Assembly: GCA_013397865.1 (NCBI GenBank)
Contig: VZTI01000925.1
Span: 155,273-219,272 of the forward strand
Source: Struthidea cinerea
Lineage: Eukaryota > Chordata > Aves > Passeriformes > Corcoracidae
Direction: 5' to 3'
DNA length: 64,000 bases
A program made the position numbers and the translations under genes. Below the pieces are notes generated by a model, which was not told the origin of the DNA, did no database searches, and saw only the letters and a list, made by a program, of their open reading frames with translations. Positions 62,353 through 64,000 of the stretch are shown one piece after another (within the stretch, counting starts at the first letter, position 1; every line of letters begins with the position of its first letter).

Positions 62353-63849
62353 TATGACTCCAGATTTTGAAAGTATCTGAAGTTCCATCATCTAAGTAAT
62401 TTGGAAGATTTGGGCATTTCTTGCCAGGAGAGTTGTTTTACCTGGAACCGTGTTGAACGTCCACAGAGGTTCACGCTCCTGGTCAGCCTGGGCAGATTTC
62501 TGCTCCTTTGGTGCCCACATACCATTTTCTTTTTTCAGCAGAGGGGTGTAATGTGATTCCCAGAGTATCACCCACACCCACATTCAGATGGACCAGCAGC
62601 CATGAATAGGGATGGTGAAAAATGTACAGGACAGGTCAAAACTGACAACAGTAATCTAGAAATGCAGGAAGCTCTGAATATGATTGCACATCATAGACCT
62701 GTATCAGTTGCTGGCACTTCTGAGGAACATTCCTAACTTTTAAAATAGGGGGACTGGCTTGTACGAGGTCTTTAACTGGTGCACATTTCTCTTGGATATT
62801 CAGTGCTGTTCTAAATGTTCATCCAAATATATCCGAATTTTATTCAACATCAGCCTAAATGACCATCCAAGTATATCTGAAATTTCAAATGGTTATTTTT
62901 GTCCTGTATTTATGGTTATGGACTACCTTTTAACTCCTACTGCCCTTGACATTAATAACAGATGTATGCAGAGATTAAAGACAGGTGTTCCTTTTTTCCC
63001 TCTCATCCCTCCTGCTAACATCTGAAAGCCTTGTTCACCTCCTCTCTGTCTAATGATTAGATATGAAAATCAGATAAGCTCACTAAGCTTTCATACTTAC
63101 TTGAAAGGAATAAAAGAAGTGAATTCAATAATATGAGGCTTTAAACTCAATTCCTTTGGGAATTAATTTTTCCCCCTATTCTGTACTATGGAGGTGGGGT
63201 GGAGCTCCTGTAATTGCTGAAGCTGTAACTGGAATCTTTTGCTAATCTATTGCATTGAATGCAATCCCTGCTGGCTTTCATGAGTGCTAAATACAAAAAA
63301 AAAATCTGGAAATTATGGCTTAACCAAGCAGCCTGGGTTATGTAACCGCTCCTGAGCAGTGCGGTTACTTTAATGGTAGAGTGGTCATATATGAAAATCC
63401 TCCTTTTCCCAGAGTCCCAACACATCCCTCCACACTCAACCTCCCACACCCTGCTCTGTGTGTGTATGAAGGGTTTGGCTTGCTTTTAAAAAGGGGCAAA
63501 GTGAAAAGTCCAAAGAGATGAATGATCCAAAAACATCTTCATAATCTATCTTCTATGCCCTTGTATCACAGAAGGAGAAACTACAGAGATGCAGGCATTA
63601 AATTGTAACTTATTGATCCTGTGCAAGGCAGTTTGATATTTGTGGATAATTGACATCCTGTATCTGATATCAAATTCTGTTATTTTTCCTATTTCTTCTG
63701 TCCTAGCCAGAGGATCAATAGCCACAGTCAAATTTAACAGCACAGGATCCACATACACTACTGTAGTTGATCAAAGCTTTGTATAAACAGGGCAGAAGGA
63801 GCCTCATTCCATCATGCTGCCCTACAAGGTGGAAATAAATCACCTGTAG
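62353..63849. other. Unique AT-rich DNA, no gene seen
   Basis: About 1.5 kb. It contains a two-copy tandem duplication (about 62811-62840 and 62855-62885, period about 44 bases). Nothing else was recognised. Confidence 0.45.
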
Positions 63850-63935
63850 TATGATTATAACTTAGGTTGAAAAGGATCTCTGAAGGTCATTTGATCTGAC
63901 ACCCTGCTCAGAACAAGCTGAGCAGCACATTCTAG
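63850..63935 (-). mobile_element. Old CR1 LINE 3' end, minus strand
   Basis: TTATAACTTAGGTTGAAAAG, GATCTCTGAAGGTCATTTGA and CACCCTGCTCAGAACAAGC are in the order of the reverse complement of an older CR1 3' end. The copy is strongly diverged, so the assignment is moderate. Its left boundary is uncertain. Confidence 0.55.
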
Positions 63936-64000
63936 TACTTCACAAAAGGTTTATACAGAGAAAAAAAAAACCAAAAAACTTTAAAAATCTCTTATTGAGA

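Overview
The window looks like nuclear DNA from a bird, most likely a songbird. The main evidence is a dense scatter of short, mostly 5'-truncated CR1 (chicken repeat 1) LINE copies. Most retain the CR1 3' end, either a guanine-rich block ending in an 8-base ATTCTGTG-type tail or its reverse complement. Solo LTRs resembling avian endogenous retroviruses support this. No mammalian SINE/LINE-1 sequence and no bacterial gene organisation was seen. The songbird assignment is inference from the CR1 and LTR types.

I found no protein-coding gene, convincing coding exon, tRNA, rRNA or CRISPR array. The background is AT-rich, non-repetitive DNA, as expected for a gene desert or a very large intron. 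The longer open frames are CR1 or LTR sequence, often read on the wrong strand, or chance frames. By eye about 22 CR1 copies cover some 5.4 kb (8-9%). They fall into three lineages: a young 'GGCACTGGATGGG' type; a second type with the 'CTCAGGCCTTGGCAGGGGC' block; and a set of older or different copies.

Layout: 1-6 kb has a CR1 split by a minus-strand solo LTR (894-1278), then unique DNA. 6-13 kb is nearly repeat-free apart from one CR1. 13-32 kb is CR1-rich and holds the longest copy (13391-14220) and its inverted, roughly 98% identical partner (24371-24877). 30.5 kb has an (AAGGG)n array running into an assembly gap. 32-43 kb is mixed, with a GGGTGT hexamer array (36863-36927) and a minus-strand LTR near 42.2-42.9 kb. 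47.3 kb has a poly-T tract running into a second gap. 47.8-54.1 kb holds two copies of an unassigned 184-bp sequence, differing at 3 positions and 6,082 bp apart. 49.3-56.8 kb holds two divergent, same-orientation LTRs of about 635 bp. The remainder is AT-rich DNA with more CR1.

Nothing here forms a new functional system. The points most worth checking are the 184-bp duplication (with splice-site-like signals on its minus strand), the nested LTR-in-CR1 insertion, the related LTR pair, and the two gaps seated in low-complexity repeats. All identities and family assignments were made by eye, without database searches.
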